Of a stretch of DNA of 64,000 nucleotides, positions 1 through 8,712 are shown in pieces. The stretch is from contig JACPPB010000009.1 of assembly GCA_016191205.1 (NCBI GenBank), positions 62,001 to 126,000 on the forward strand, in the 5' to 3' direction. Position 1 is the stretch's first letter. The number at the start of each line of letters is the position of its first letter. Made by a program: the position numbers and the translations under genes. Source of the DNA: Gammaproteobacteria bacterium. Lineage in GTDB: Bacteria; Pseudomonadota; Gammaproteobacteria; Pseudomonadales; Porticoccaceae. A model generated the notes under the pieces. It had not been told where the DNA came from. It ran no database searches and saw only the letters and a program-made list of their open reading frames with translations.

Positions 1-1786
1 GTGGAGTGCCACCGTCAAAACTCCGGTACTGGATAACCGGGTCGAAGCGGGCTATGCGCCGACTGTTGATGTCCTGATTGGCATAGTGCAGGCGGAACCA
101 GGTGCGGGGCGACAGATGATAGGTGATTTGAGTTTCGACGCCGGCGGTGTTCCAGCGGGCGACGTTGTCGCGCACCAGGCGTTCGTTGTCGAAAAAAGGT
201 GGCAGGGCCGTGATGCTTTCGCGGTAGTCGTCCAGCCCGTCGCGGACCTGCTCGCGAAACAGCTTGATATCGAAGTCGATCCCCTGCGCGGGAAGGCGGG
301 CCAGGTAGGCCAGCTCCAGGCTGTTGATGCGTTCGGCGCCGAGGTTTGCCGCCACCCGACGCTGATCGTCGGTGATCACGTCGCCCAGGCGGAAAACCTG
401 GCGTTCGTCGGCTTCCGTGATCGAAGGCGCGCGCTGACCTCGCGCGTTGCTCAGGCGCAGGGTATGGTCCGGATGGATGAGGTAGTTGAACGACACGCGC
501 GGCGATACCAGCGTACCGATCGGGGTTTTTTCCAGCATCGCCCCGGTGGAGATAGTCAGGTCCGTGGTCGGCAGCCATTCGCTCTGGGCAAACAGGCGCA
601 GGCGTTGCTCATCGTGCGTGGCGCCATCGTCAAATAAGAACCGGCTTTCGACGCCATCCCAGCGCGTCCCTACACCCCACACGCCAGTCAGCGAGTCGCA
701 CAACCGTATCCGCTGCACCGCTTCGAGGTCGTAACGTTCCGATACGATGGTGTGAAAACCCTGTACCGAGTGCTGGTCCGGAATACCCAGCAGCAGCGGT
801 ACAAGAGCAGGGCTCACTCCGAGCAACGCGGAAATCGGGCCCAGATCGCGTACGCCATAAGTGCGCAAATAGTTGTGGTACAGGGTCAACTCGAAATCGC
901 TGGTGTCGGACAGTTGATGCCCCCAGCCAACGCGCTGGTGCTGGCCGTAGTAACGCACCGGCAGATATTCGTCCAGCCGGTCGGCATCCCCGAATACGGT
1001 GTCCTGGCGGCTGAAGCCGCCATCGAAACTGAGCGTATCGGCGAGGCTCGGGGTGTAGGTGGAGCGTAGCCCAAGGTTCCAGGTTTCGGCGCCGTCGTCG
1101 GGACCGGCGGCGTTGAAGTTTGGAAAGCCGTCGTTGTGGTCGAAGCCCAGGGACACGCGATAATTGAAATCCTCGATCTGGTCGCTGTGACGCACCCCCA
1201 CTTGCTGGGTGCCCCGATCGCCCGTGGTCGCGCGGACACGGGTGCCCCGATCCTGGACTGCCGACCGGGTGATGATGTTGACCGCGCCTGCAAAGGCGTT
1301 GGATCCGTGCGCCGCGGCACTGGGGCCGCGCACGATCTCGATGCGGTCGATGTCGTCGAGGTCGATGCCCAGCGCGCCCCAGACCACGGTGGACTGGACC
1401 GGGTCGTACACCGAGCGGCCGTCCACCATGACTTCGAGGTGGTTGGGCAGTTCGCGGCCCTGGCCGTGGTAATCGATGCCGAAGCGATTGGCGTTGGGTG
1501 CGTAGGCCTGGAATCCCGGCACTAACCGGAACACATCCACCCAGTTCATGGCGCCCGCGGCCCGCAGCATGTCGGCGGTGATCACGGTGACGCTGGCGGG
1601 AGCCCGGGCGGCGGTCTGCGGGAGGCGGCTCGCTACGGTCTGGAGTGGAATCTCGCCCAACAGATCGCCTTCACTGAGGGTGTCGGAGTGGGCTGGCGCG
1701 GCACCGCCCGTCATTGCCAACCATCCGATGGTCGCAGACAGGATGCGGATACCCTTTGGGAGCGCATTTTTAAGCTGTTGCAACAC
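1..1786 (-). CDS. TonB-dependent outer-membrane receptor, 3' end beyond the window
   Basis: Outer-membrane beta-barrel receptor that would import a ligand with TonB energy; the substrate is unknown. The N-terminus is a signal peptide (KGIRILSATIGWLAMTGGAA), followed by a plug domain with VTVITADMLRAAG, the plug motif RIEIVRGPSAA and AFAGAVNIITR. The visible 595 residues are plug plus much of the barrel, and the frame is open to base 1, so the C-terminus is missing. I chose a GTG start at 1786 because AAGGA lies 7 bases upstream and the signal peptide then begins properly; an ATG at 1828 in the same frame is the alternative. It resembles the receptor at 24546 in plug layout. It is divergent from the histidine phosphatase gene. 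Confidence 0.9.
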   Translation of the reverse strand, partial: MLQQLKNALPKGIRILSATIGWLAMTGGAAPAHSDTLSEGDLLGEIPLQTVASRLPQTAARAPASVTVITADMLRAAGAMNWVDVFRLVPGFQAYAPNANRFGIDYHGQGRELPNHLEVMVDGRSVYDPVQSTVVWGALGIDLDDIDRIEIVRGPSAAAHGSNAFAGAVNIITRSAVQDRGTRVRATTGDRGTQQVGVRHSDQIEDFNYRVSLGFDHNDGFPNFNAAGPDDGAETWNLGLRSTYTPSLADTLSFDGGFSRQDTVFGDADRLDEYLPVRYYGQHQRVGWGHQLSDTSDFELTLYHNYLRTYGVRDLGPISALLGVSPALVPLLLGIPDQHSVQGFHTIVSERYDLEAVQRIRLCDSLTGVWGVGTRWDGVESRFLFDDGATHDEQRLRLFAQSEWLPTTDLTISTGAMLEKTPIGTLVSPRVSFNYLIHPDHTLRLSNARGQRAPSITEADERQVFRLGDVITDDQRRVAANLGAERINSLELAYLARLPAQGIDFDIKLFREQVRDGLDDYRESITALPPFFDNERLVRDNVARWNTAGVETQITYHLSPRTWFRLHYANQDINSRRIARFDPVIQYRSFDGGTP

Positions 1787-2076
1787 TCTGCTGTCCTTGC
1801 ACGGCAGGCGGAAACCAAAGTGCAGCATTGTAGCGGCGGACTGTCGCTTTGCCAGCCAAGGGCTTTTGGAGGCGGCGGTTTGGCTGACAGCCCTGGCGTC
1901 GGCGTGTACCATTCCGGTCGCTCCACCGCCTCCGGTCAGCGTGGTCGTGACGGCGACCCGCTGCGCCATCGCGAGCGGCGCTCATGCGGTCGTGACCGGG
2001 ATGTTGTATCGCCGGGATCGGTGCCCAAGTCCACCATCGTCAGGCCATCGCGCAGCAGCAGGCTCTTGAGGTGCCC
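1787..2076. other. Divergent intergenic region without a convincing gene
   Basis: This 290-base stretch separates the outward-reading receptor and histidine-phosphatase genes, so it should carry both promoters, but I see no strong -35/-10 pair. One + strand frame reads a lipobox-like LASAC followed by a proline run, then continues as low-quality sequence to a stop near 2069. It has no start with a ribosome-binding site, so I do not call it a gene. Confidence 0.4.
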
Positions 2077-2778
2077 ATGAGTGAAATCTACTTTGTCCGC
2101 CACGGTCAGGCCTCGCTGGGCGCACGCAACTACGACCAGCTGTCGCCGCTCGGCTGGGAACAGGCACGCTGGCTGGGCGAACACTACCGCGCCCGCGGTC
2201 TTGATTTCGACCGGGTCATCGTGGGCGACATGCAGCGTCACAAGGAGACGCTGCAGGGCATCGGCGAGGGCATGGGGCGCACCTTCGACGCCGCCGTCGA
2301 CCGCCGCCTGAACGAGTTCACCTTTCGCCCGGTGATGCGCCTGTACTGTCAGCGCCACCGGCCGGAAGCCCCCGAACCGACCACGGCAGCGGAGTTTTTC
2401 GGCATCCTGCGCGAAGTCATGGCGGCCTGGATCGCCGGCGATCTGGATGCTGAGCTGGCCGCGCAGGCAGAGCATGGCGGCCAGCGCACCGAGACCTGGC
2501 GGGAATTCAACGAGCGTGTGGTGGCGGGCGTCGAGGCGGCGCGCGCGGGAAAGCACGGCGAGCGGGTATTGATCGTCTCCTCCGGCGGGCCCAAGTCGCT
2601 GGCGATAAAGCATGTCATGGGCCTGTCCGATGCCGCCGCCATCGAACTGATGATGCAGATCCGCAACACGTCCACCACCCGCTTTCTGAGCGACGGCGCG
2701 CGGTTATCGCTGCATGCCTTCAATGCGCTCGCGCACATGGAGCGGCCCGATCGCGAACACGCGATCACCATGGTCTAA
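2077..2778 (+). CDS. Histidine phosphatase family protein
   Basis: Phosphohydrolase of the phosphoglycerate-mutase/SixA superfamily (233 residues). The N-terminal catalytic motif is YFVRHGQAS, in which the histidine becomes phosphorylated. A second conserved region, LIVSSGGPKSLAIKHVMG, stands where the family's late catalytic histidine would be; here it reads SSGG rather than the usual SHGG, so activity may be altered. The substrate is unknown. ATG 2077 is preferred over the in-frame GTG at 2071, because GAGG precedes it by 5 bases. It is the first gene of the catabolic run and lies 48 bases before the acyl-CoA dehydrogenase. Confidence 0.85.
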   Translation: MSEIYFVRHGQASLGARNYDQLSPLGWEQARWLGEHYRARGLDFDRVIVGDMQRHKETLQGIGEGMGRTFDAAVDRRLNEFTFRPVMRLYCQRHRPEAPEPTTAAEFFGILREVMAAWIAGDLDAELAAQAEHGGQRTETWREFNERVVAGVEAARAGKHGERVLIVSSGGPKSLAIKHVMGLSDAAAIELMMQIRNTSTTRFLSDGARLSLHAFNALAHMERPDREHAITMV

Positions 2779-2826
2779 CCGGCCACCCGATCACCACCGA
2801 ATCATTGCCAGAGGACTGACACGCCC

Positions 2827-4035
2827 ATGAATTTCGACTACTCAGACAAAGCCCGCGAGCTGCAACTGCGCTTGCAGCACTTCATGGACGCGGAAATCTA
2901 CCCGGTGGAGCACGCCTATCAGGAGTATTTCAAGACCGCGGCCAATCCCTGGGCCAGCCCGCCGCTGATGGTGGAACTCAAGGCCAAGGCCAAGCGGGCG
3001 GGGCTCTGGAACCTGTTCCTGCCGGCGCATCACCATGAAGACGGTCTGACCAATCTCGACTATGCACCCCTGGCCGAGATCATGGGCCGGGTGCTGTGGG
3101 CGCCCGAGGTGTTCAACTGCAATGCGCCCGACACCGGCAACATGGAAGTCTTCATCAAGTACGCCACCGAGGAACAGAAAGCGCGCTGGCTCGAGCCCCT
3201 GCTCGCCGGCGAGATCCGCTCGGCGTTTGCGATGACCGAACCCGATGTGGCCTCGTCGGATGCGACCAATGTGCAGTGCTCCATCGTGCGCGACGGCGAC
3301 GACTATGTGATCAATGGCCGCAAGTGGTTCATCACCGGGATCCTGCACGAGAACTGCAAGATCATGATCGTGATGGGCAAGACCGATCCGGACAACCCCA
3401 ACCGCCATGTGCAGCAGTCGCAGGTGCTGGTGCCCCGCGACACCCCCGGCGTGACGGTGACGCGCGCGCTCACCACGCTCGGTTACGCCGACCCGCCCCT
3501 GGGTCATGGCGAAGTGCTGTTCGACAACGTGCGGGTGCCGGTGGCCAATCTGCTGCTGGGTGAGGGGCGCGGTTTCGAGATCGCCCAGGGCCGCCTCGGC
3601 CCCGGCCGCATCCACCACTGCATGCGCCTGATCGGCTGCGCGCAGCGGGCGCTGGAGCTGATGTGCCAGCGGGTCGAGCGGCGCAGCACCTTCGGCCGCA
3701 AGCTGAGCGAGCACCAGTCGGTGCGCGAGGACATCGCGCAGTCGTTCTGCGATATCGAGCAGGCGCGTCTCCTTACTTTGCGCGCCGCCGAGAAAATCGA
3801 CCGCGAAGGCACCAAGGAAGCCCGCGATCTGATCGCCGCCATCAAGATCGTGACTCCGGCCATGGCGCAGCGAGTGATCGACCGCGCCATCCAGGTTCAT
3901 GGCGCCGGCGGCCTCACCGAGGATTATTTCCTCGCCGAGGCCTTCACCTACGCGCGCCAGATCCGCTTCGCCGACGGCCCGGATCAGGTGCACATGATGC
4001 AGTTGGGGCGCTCGCTGGTTAAGCAGTACGCCTGA
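2827..4035 (+). CDS. Acyl-CoA dehydrogenase family protein (ACAD10/11-like)
   Basis: FAD-dependent acyl-CoA dehydrogenase of 402 residues, the usual length. Family signatures are [14 protein letters not shown] (about residues 135-148), the arginine/FAD region [18 protein letters not shown] and the C-terminal [13 protein letters not shown]. The terminal [14 protein letters not shown] is typical of the ACAD11-like branch. AGAGGA lies upstream of the ATG. It is followed 31 bases later by an APH-type kinase. In mammalian ACAD10/ACAD11 and Pseudomonas putida LvaA/LvaC, such a kinase and dehydrogenase act together on 4-hydroxyacyl-CoA. A role in 4-hydroxy-acid catabolism is therefore inferred from context, not proven. 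Confidence 0.93.
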   Translation: MNFDYSDKARELQLRLQHFMDAEIYPVEHAYQEYFKTAANPWASPPLMVELKAKAKRAGLWNLFLPAHHHEDGLTNLDYAPLAEIMGRVLWAPEVFNCNAPDTGNMEVFIKYATEEQKARWLEPLLAGEIRSAFAMTEPDVASSDATNVQCSIVRDGDDYVINGRKWFITGILHENCKIMIVMGKTDPDNPNRHVQQSQVLVPRDTPGVTVTRALTTLGYADPPLGHGEVLFDNVRVPVANLLLGEGRGFEIAQGRLGPGRIHHCMRLIGCAQRALELMCQRVERRSTFGRKLSEHQSVREDIAQSFCDIEQARLLTLRAAEKIDREGTKEARDLIAAIKIVTPAMAQRVIDRAIQVHGAGGLTEDYFLAEAFTYARQIRFADGPDQVHMMQLGRSLVKQYA

Positions 4036-4066
4036 CACAGACAGACAGACAAGAGATCAAGACATC

Positions 4067-5113
4067 ATGAGCCAAGCGATCGATCAACTGCCCGAAGACC
4101 GGCTCGGCGCCTACCTGGCCGCCCATATCGCGGACTTCGGCAAGCTCCAGCGCGCCGAAAAATTCGAGGGCGGCCAGTCCAACCCGACCTTCCTGCTGAC
4201 CACCGACCGGGCGCGCTATGTGCTGCGCCGCAAGCCGCCGGGCAACGTGCTGCCGTCCGCCCATGCCGTGGACCGCGAGTACCGGGTGATGAAGGCGCTC
4301 GCCGACACCCCGGTGCCGGTGCCCCGGATGCGGGTGCTGTGCGAGGACGACAGCGTCATCGGCAGCATGTTTTTTGTCATGGATTACCTCGACGGCACGG
4401 TCTACTGGGACGCGCCCCTGGCGGCGATCGCCAAGGCCGACCGCACAATCATGTACGACCGCATGAACGCCATCCTGGCGCACCTGCACCAGGTCGATGT
4501 CGCGGCGGTGGGGCTCGCCGACTTCGGCAAGCCGGGCAACTATTTCGAGCGTCAGCTCGGGCGCTGGACCAAACAGTACCGGGCCGCGGAGACCGAGACC
4601 ATTCCCGCCATGGAGCAGTTGATGGCGTGGCTGCCGGGGCGGCTGCCGGCGGACGACGGCCGCGTCGCGCTGATCCATGGCGACTACCGGCTCGACAACA
4701 TGATCTTCGCCAAGGACCGTCCCGAAGTGCTCGCGGTGCTGGACTGGGAGCTGTCCACCCTGGGCCACCCGTTCTCGGATATCGCCTATCAGTGCATGCA
4801 GTTGCGGATTCCGGCCGACCCCAATCTGGGCAACCTGGGCGGGCTCGGTGGTCTCGACCGCCACGCGCTCGGCATTCCCACCGAGGAGGAATATGTGGCG
4901 CGCTACTGCGAGCGCATGGGGCTCGCGGAGATTCCGGACTGGTCGTTTTATCTCGCGTTCAGTTTCTTCCGCTTCGCCGCCATCCTGCAGGGCATCATGA
5001 AGCGCTATCAGGACGGCACCGCGTCCAGCACCCAGGCGCTCACCTACGGGCGGATGACGCGGCCGATGGCGGAAATGGCCATCGAGTTCCTGCGCGAACA
5101 AGGTGAGCTGTAA
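4067..5113 (+). CDS. APH-type phosphotransferase, candidate 4-hydroxyacyl-CoA kinase
   Basis: Protein-kinase-like small-molecule phosphotransferase, 348 residues. The nucleotide loop region is GGQSNPTFLL near residue 35. The catalytic loop is HGDYRLDN with H204, D206 and N211, and the metal-binding DWE motif starts at D226. These motifs define the aminoglycoside-phosphotransferase/choline-kinase fold. Its place directly after an ACAD10/11-like dehydrogenase suggests that it phosphorylates a 4-hydroxyacyl-CoA rather than an antibiotic, as LvaA does in levulinate catabolism. The small LvaB partner of P. putida is not visible here. The next gene starts 24 bases downstream. Confidence 0.9.
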   Translation: MSQAIDQLPEDRLGAYLAAHIADFGKLQRAEKFEGGQSNPTFLLTTDRARYVLRRKPPGNVLPSAHAVDREYRVMKALADTPVPVPRMRVLCEDDSVIGSMFFVMDYLDGTVYWDAPLAAIAKADRTIMYDRMNAILAHLHQVDVAAVGLADFGKPGNYFERQLGRWTKQYRAAETETIPAMEQLMAWLPGRLPADDGRVALIHGDYRLDNMIFAKDRPEVLAVLDWELSTLGHPFSDIAYQCMQLRIPADPNLGNLGGLGGLDRHALGIPTEEEYVARYCERMGLAEIPDWSFYLAFSFFRFAAILQGIMKRYQDGTASSTQALTYGRMTRPMAEMAIEFLREQGEL

Positions 5114-5137
5114 CCAAAAAAATCAGGGGGCACGGCG

Positions 5138-6115
5138 ATGAAAGCACTGGTCTGCGAGGCCTACGGCCCGGTTGAAAATCTGGTCTATCGGGACATGCCG
5201 GACCCGGTACCGGGCGCGGGTGAAATCCGGGTGGCGATCGAGGCCATCGGCGTCAACTTCCCCGACGGCCTGCTGGTGGAAGGCAAGTACCAGGCGAAAC
5301 CCCAGGTTCCCTTCATGCCGGGTGGCGAATTCGCCGGGCAGGTGGCGGCGCTGGGCCCGGGCGCGAGCGGTTTCGCGGTGGGCGACCGGGTGCTGGGCTG
5401 GAATGTGGGACGCGGCGCCTATGCCGAGCAGATCGCGGTGCCGGCCGGGGAGCTGTTTCCATTGCCGGCCTCGATGTCCATGGATCAGGGTGCGGCGCTC
5501 TTGTGCGCCACCGCGACGGCACACCATGCCCTGCGCCAGCGCGGCCGGTTGCAGGCGGGCGAGACCCTGGTGGTGCTGGGTGCCGCCGGCGGCACCGGCA
5601 TCGCCGCCGTGCAGATCGGCAAGGCCATCGGCGCGCGGGTGATCGCGGTCTGTTCCAGCGACGAGAAAATCGCCTTTGCCAAAACCCAGGGTGCGGATGA
5701 AGGCATCAACTACAGTCGTGACGATCTGAACCAGGCGATCAAAACGCTGACCGACGGGCGCGGCGCCGATGTGGTCTACGATGCCGTCGGCGGCGATGCC
5801 TTCGATGCCTGTTCCCGCGCCATGGCCTGGGACGGGCGTCTGCTGATCGTGGGCTTTGCCTCCGGGCGCATTCCGACCCTGCCGGTCAACCTGACCTTGG
5901 TCAAAGGCTACTCGGTGATTGGTGTGTTCTGGGGCGCCTTTACCCAGCGCGAGCCGGCGGCCTACGCCGCCAACATGCGCGAGCTGTTCGCCTGGTTCGA
6001 GCAGGGCAAGGTGGTGCCGGTGATCGACCGGGTGTTCAAGCTCGCCGACGGCGTCAAGGCGATTCAGTACGTCACCGGGCGCGGCGCGCGCGGCAAAGTG
6101 GTGATCCGGCCCTGA
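5138..6115 (+). CDS. NADPH:quinone oxidoreductase family protein, tandem copy 1
   Basis: Zinc-free medium-chain dehydrogenase of 325 residues. The nucleotide-binding loop GAAGGTG is at residues 148-154, and no structural zinc cysteines are seen. Such enzymes reduce quinones or enoyl-type double bonds with NADPH. AGGGGG precedes the ATG. It is followed after 23 bases by a close paralogue at 6139. The first about 30 residues and the part from about residue 129 onward are almost identical between copies, whereas residues about 60-127 differ markedly. The likely role is a reduction step in the same catabolic operon; the substrate is unknown. Confidence 0.9.
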   Translation: MKALVCEAYGPVENLVYRDMPDPVPGAGEIRVAIEAIGVNFPDGLLVEGKYQAKPQVPFMPGGEFAGQVAALGPGASGFAVGDRVLGWNVGRGAYAEQIAVPAGELFPLPASMSMDQGAALLCATATAHHALRQRGRLQAGETLVVLGAAGGTGIAAVQIGKAIGARVIAVCSSDEKIAFAKTQGADEGINYSRDDLNQAIKTLTDGRGADVVYDAVGGDAFDACSRAMAWDGRLLIVGFASGRIPTLPVNLTLVKGYSVIGVFWGAFTQREPAAYAANMRELFAWFEQGKVVPVIDRVFKLADGVKAIQYVTGRGARGKVVIRP

Positions 6116-6138
6116 GCTCCGGTTGAGGAGAAAAAAGC

Positions 6139-7116
6139 ATGAAGGCACTGGTGTGCGAGGCCTATGGGCCGGTCGAAAATCTGGTCTATCGGGACCTGCC
6201 GGACCCGGTGCCGGGTGCGGGCGAAATCCTGGTGGCGGTGCGCGCCATCGGGGTGAATTTTACCGATGGCCTGCTGGTGGAAGGGAAGTATCAGGCCCGG
6301 CCGCCCTGTCCCTTTGCGCCCGGCTCCGAAGTCAGCGGCGACGTGATCGCGCTGGGCGCGGGAGTGAATGATTTCAAGGTGGGCGATCGGGTACTGAGCC
6401 TCACCACGCGCTTCGGCGCCTATGCCGAGAAAATCGCGCTGCCCGCGACGGCTGCAAACAAATTGCCACCCTTTATGAACTACGACCAGGGCGCTGCACT
6501 GCTGGGCGCCACCGGCACCGCCCACCACGCGCTGCGCCAGCGCGGCCGTCTGCAAGCGGGCGAGACCCTGGTGGTGCTGGGTGCGGCCGGCGGTACCGGT
6601 TGCGCCGCGGTGCAGATCGGCAAGGCCATCGGCGCGCGGGTGATCGCGGTCTGTTCCAGCGACGAGAAAATCGCCTTTGCCAAAGCCCAGGGCGCGGATG
6701 AAGGCATCAACTACAGTCGCGAGGATCTGAATCAGGCGATCAAGCGGCTGACCGACGGGCGCGGCGCCGATGTGGTCTACGATGCCGTCGGCGGCGATGC
6801 CTTCGATGCCTGCTCCCGCGCCATGGCCTGGGACGGGCGTCTGCTGATCGTGGGCTTTGCCTCCGGGCGCATCCCTACCCTGCCGGTCAACCTGACGTTG
6901 GTGAAAGGGTATGCGGTGATCGGCGTGTTCTGGGGCGCTTTCACCGAGAAGGAACCCGCGGCGCACGCGGCCAACATGCGCGAGCTGTTCGGCTGGATCG
7001 AGACCGGCCAGGTGAAGCCCGTGATCGACGCGGTGTTCCCGCTGAGGGACGGTATCGCCGCGATCAAGAAGGTGACCGGCCGCGACGTCATGGGCAAGGT
7101 CATCGTAAAACCCTGA
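6139..7116 (+). CDS. NADPH:quinone oxidoreductase family protein, tandem copy 2
   Basis: Second 325-residue medium-chain dehydrogenase of the pair, again without zinc cysteines and with the GAAGGTG dinucleotide loop. A GAGGAG ribosome-binding site precedes the ATG. It differs from copy 1 mostly between residues about 60 and 127, the catalytic-domain part likely to line the substrate pocket (here FGAYAEKIALPA, against RGAYAEQIAVPA). This suggests that the duplicates diverged in substrate choice while the cofactor domain was kept alike by gene conversion. The following dehydrogenase gene starts 9 bases after the stop. Confidence 0.9.
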   Translation: MKALVCEAYGPVENLVYRDLPDPVPGAGEILVAVRAIGVNFTDGLLVEGKYQARPPCPFAPGSEVSGDVIALGAGVNDFKVGDRVLSLTTRFGAYAEKIALPATAANKLPPFMNYDQGAALLGATGTAHHALRQRGRLQAGETLVVLGAAGGTGCAAVQIGKAIGARVIAVCSSDEKIAFAKAQGADEGINYSREDLNQAIKRLTDGRGADVVYDAVGGDAFDACSRAMAWDGRLLIVGFASGRIPTLPVNLTLVKGYAVIGVFWGAFTEKEPAAHAANMRELFGWIETGQVKPVIDAVFPLRDGIAAIKKVTGRDVMGKVIVKP

Positions 7117-7125
7117 GGACAAGTC

Positions 7126-7896
7126 ATGGACCCCAAACGCTTCGATCTCACCGGCCGGGTGGCACTGGTGACCGGCGCCTCCAGCGGTTTCGGAGAGCAC
7201 TTCACCCGCGTGCTGGCGGCGGCCGGAGCCCGGGTGGTGGCCGGCGCGCGGCGCGAGGACCGCCTGCATAAACTGGTGGATGAAATCGCCGCCAGTGGGG
7301 GCGCGGCGCTCGCGGTCGCCATGGATGTCACCGACGCGGCCAGCGTCGCGGCGGCCTTCGCGGCGGCGGAGGCGAAATTCGGCACCGTGGATCTGCTGGT
7401 CAACAACGCCGGAGTCGCGGCGCCCGGGACATTGCACAAGACCGCGGAAGCCGACTGGGACTGGGTGGTGGACACCAATCTCAAGGGTGCCTGGCTGGTG
7501 GCGGCGGAAGCGGCGCGACGGATGCTGGCTGCCCGGCGCGGCGGCGCCATCGTCAATATCGCCTCGGTGCTGGGCATGGCCACCAGCCGCGGCCACGGCG
7601 TCTATTCGGCGACCAAGGCGGGCGTGATCCAGCTCACCAAACACATGGCGCTGGAGCTCGCCGGCAAGAACATCCGCGTCAATGCCATCTGCCCCGGCTA
7701 CTTCAAGACCGAGATGAACGACGAATACTTCGACAGCGCGGCCGGCCAGGCTTACATCGCCGCCACGCCGGGCGGCCGTCTGGGCCGCATGGAGGAGATG
7801 GACGGACCGCTGTTGCTGCTTGCCAGCGACGCCGGCTCCTTCATCAACGGCGCCCTGCTGCCGGTGGACGGCGGTCATCTGGTGATGTCCATCTGA
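7126..7896 (+). CDS. Short-chain dehydrogenase/reductase (SDR)
   Basis: Classical SDR of 256 residues that oxidises or reduces an alcohol/ketone with NAD(P). The cofactor motif TGASSGFG is at residues 16-23, NNAG is present, and the catalytic pair is Y160/K164 (YSATK). The C-terminal PVDGGHL is typical. GAGGA stands before the ATG. This is the first of three SDRs in a row with gaps of 9 and 42 bases. The position after the acyl-CoA dehydrogenase and quinone-oxidoreductase genes suggests successive hydroxyacyl or cyclic-alcohol oxidations. The exact substrate cannot be read from sequence. Confidence 0.92.
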   Translation: MDPKRFDLTGRVALVTGASSGFGEHFTRVLAAAGARVVAGARREDRLHKLVDEIAASGGAALAVAMDVTDAASVAAAFAAAEAKFGTVDLLVNNAGVAAPGTLHKTAEADWDWVVDTNLKGAWLVAAEAARRMLAARRGGAIVNIASVLGMATSRGHGVYSATKAGVIQLTKHMALELAGKNIRVNAICPGYFKTEMNDEYFDSAAGQAYIAATPGGRLGRMEEMDGPLLLLASDAGSFINGALLPVDGGHLVMSI

Positions 7897-7905
7897 GGAG
7901 CAAAA

Positions 7906-8670
7906 ATGGCTACCAAACTCTTTGATCTGAGCGGACGCATCGCGCTGATTGCCGGCGCGAGTCGCGGCATCGGCGAAGCCATCGCCAGGCTGCTGGCCGA
8001 ACAGGGTGCCCACGTCATCGTCACCAGCCGCAAGCTCGACGGTTGCCAGCGCGTGGTGGACGAGATTCGCGCCGCCGGCCACAGCGCCGAGGCGATGGCC
8101 TGTCATATCGGCGAGATGGAGCAGATCGAAGCCGCCTTTGCCCAGGTTCGCGCCACCCATGGCCGCCTCGACATCCTGGTCAACAACGCCGCCGCCAACC
8201 CCTATTTTGGTCATGTGGTGGACACCGACCTGCCCGCCTTCCAGAAAACCCTGGATGTGAATATCCGCGGCTACTTTTACATGTCGGCGGGCGCCATAAA
8301 GCTGATGCGCGAAGGGGGCGGCGGCGCCATCGTCAACGTCGGCTCGGTCAACGGCATCACCCCGGGAACCTTGCAGGGTATTTATTCGATTTCGAAGGCC
8401 GCGATCATCAGCATGACCAAGACCTTCGCCAAGGAGTGCGCGGGCGAGAACATCCGCGTCAATGCGCTCCTGCCCGGTCTCACCAAAACCAAATTCGCCG
8501 GCGCCCTGTTCACCAACGAAGACGTGCACCGCGAGATCATGGCGGGCATCCCCATGGGTCGCCACGCGGAGCCTGGGGAAATGGCCGGCGCAGTGCTCTA
8601 CCTGGTGTCGGACGCGGCCAGCTACACCACGGGTATCTGCCTGACCGTCGATGGCGGCCTGACCATTTGA
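7906..8670 (+). CDS. Short-chain dehydrogenase/reductase (SDR)
   Basis: Second SDR, 254 residues. The motifs are AGASRGIG (cofactor), NNAA in place of NNAG, YSISK with Y160/K164, and TVDGGLTI at the end. GAGGAG lies just upstream of the ATG. The asparagine-alanine variant of the NNAG motif is common in the family. It is clearly part of the same operon; the substrate is unknown. Confidence 0.92.
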   Translation: MATKLFDLSGRIALIAGASRGIGEAIARLLAEQGAHVIVTSRKLDGCQRVVDEIRAAGHSAEAMACHIGEMEQIEAAFAQVRATHGRLDILVNNAAANPYFGHVVDTDLPAFQKTLDVNIRGYFYMSAGAIKLMREGGGGAIVNVGSVNGITPGTLQGIYSISKAAIISMTKTFAKECAGENIRVNALLPGLTKTKFAGALFTNEDVHREIMAGIPMGRHAEPGEMAGAVLYLVSDAASYTTGICLTVDGGLTI

Positions 8671-8712
8671 TGTCCTGAAACTGAACGGCTGACAACACCC
8701 GGAGGCGGCACG

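Noticed and set aside
1866-2069. Possible small lipoprotein with LASAC on the plus strand
   Set aside because: There is no plausible start with a ribosome-binding site, and the remainder reads like random GC-rich sequence; the lipobox is probably coincidence.
4067-5113. Aminoglycoside resistance gene
   Set aside because: The APH fold is shared by many kinases; the neighbouring ACAD11-like dehydrogenase makes a metabolic role much more likely.
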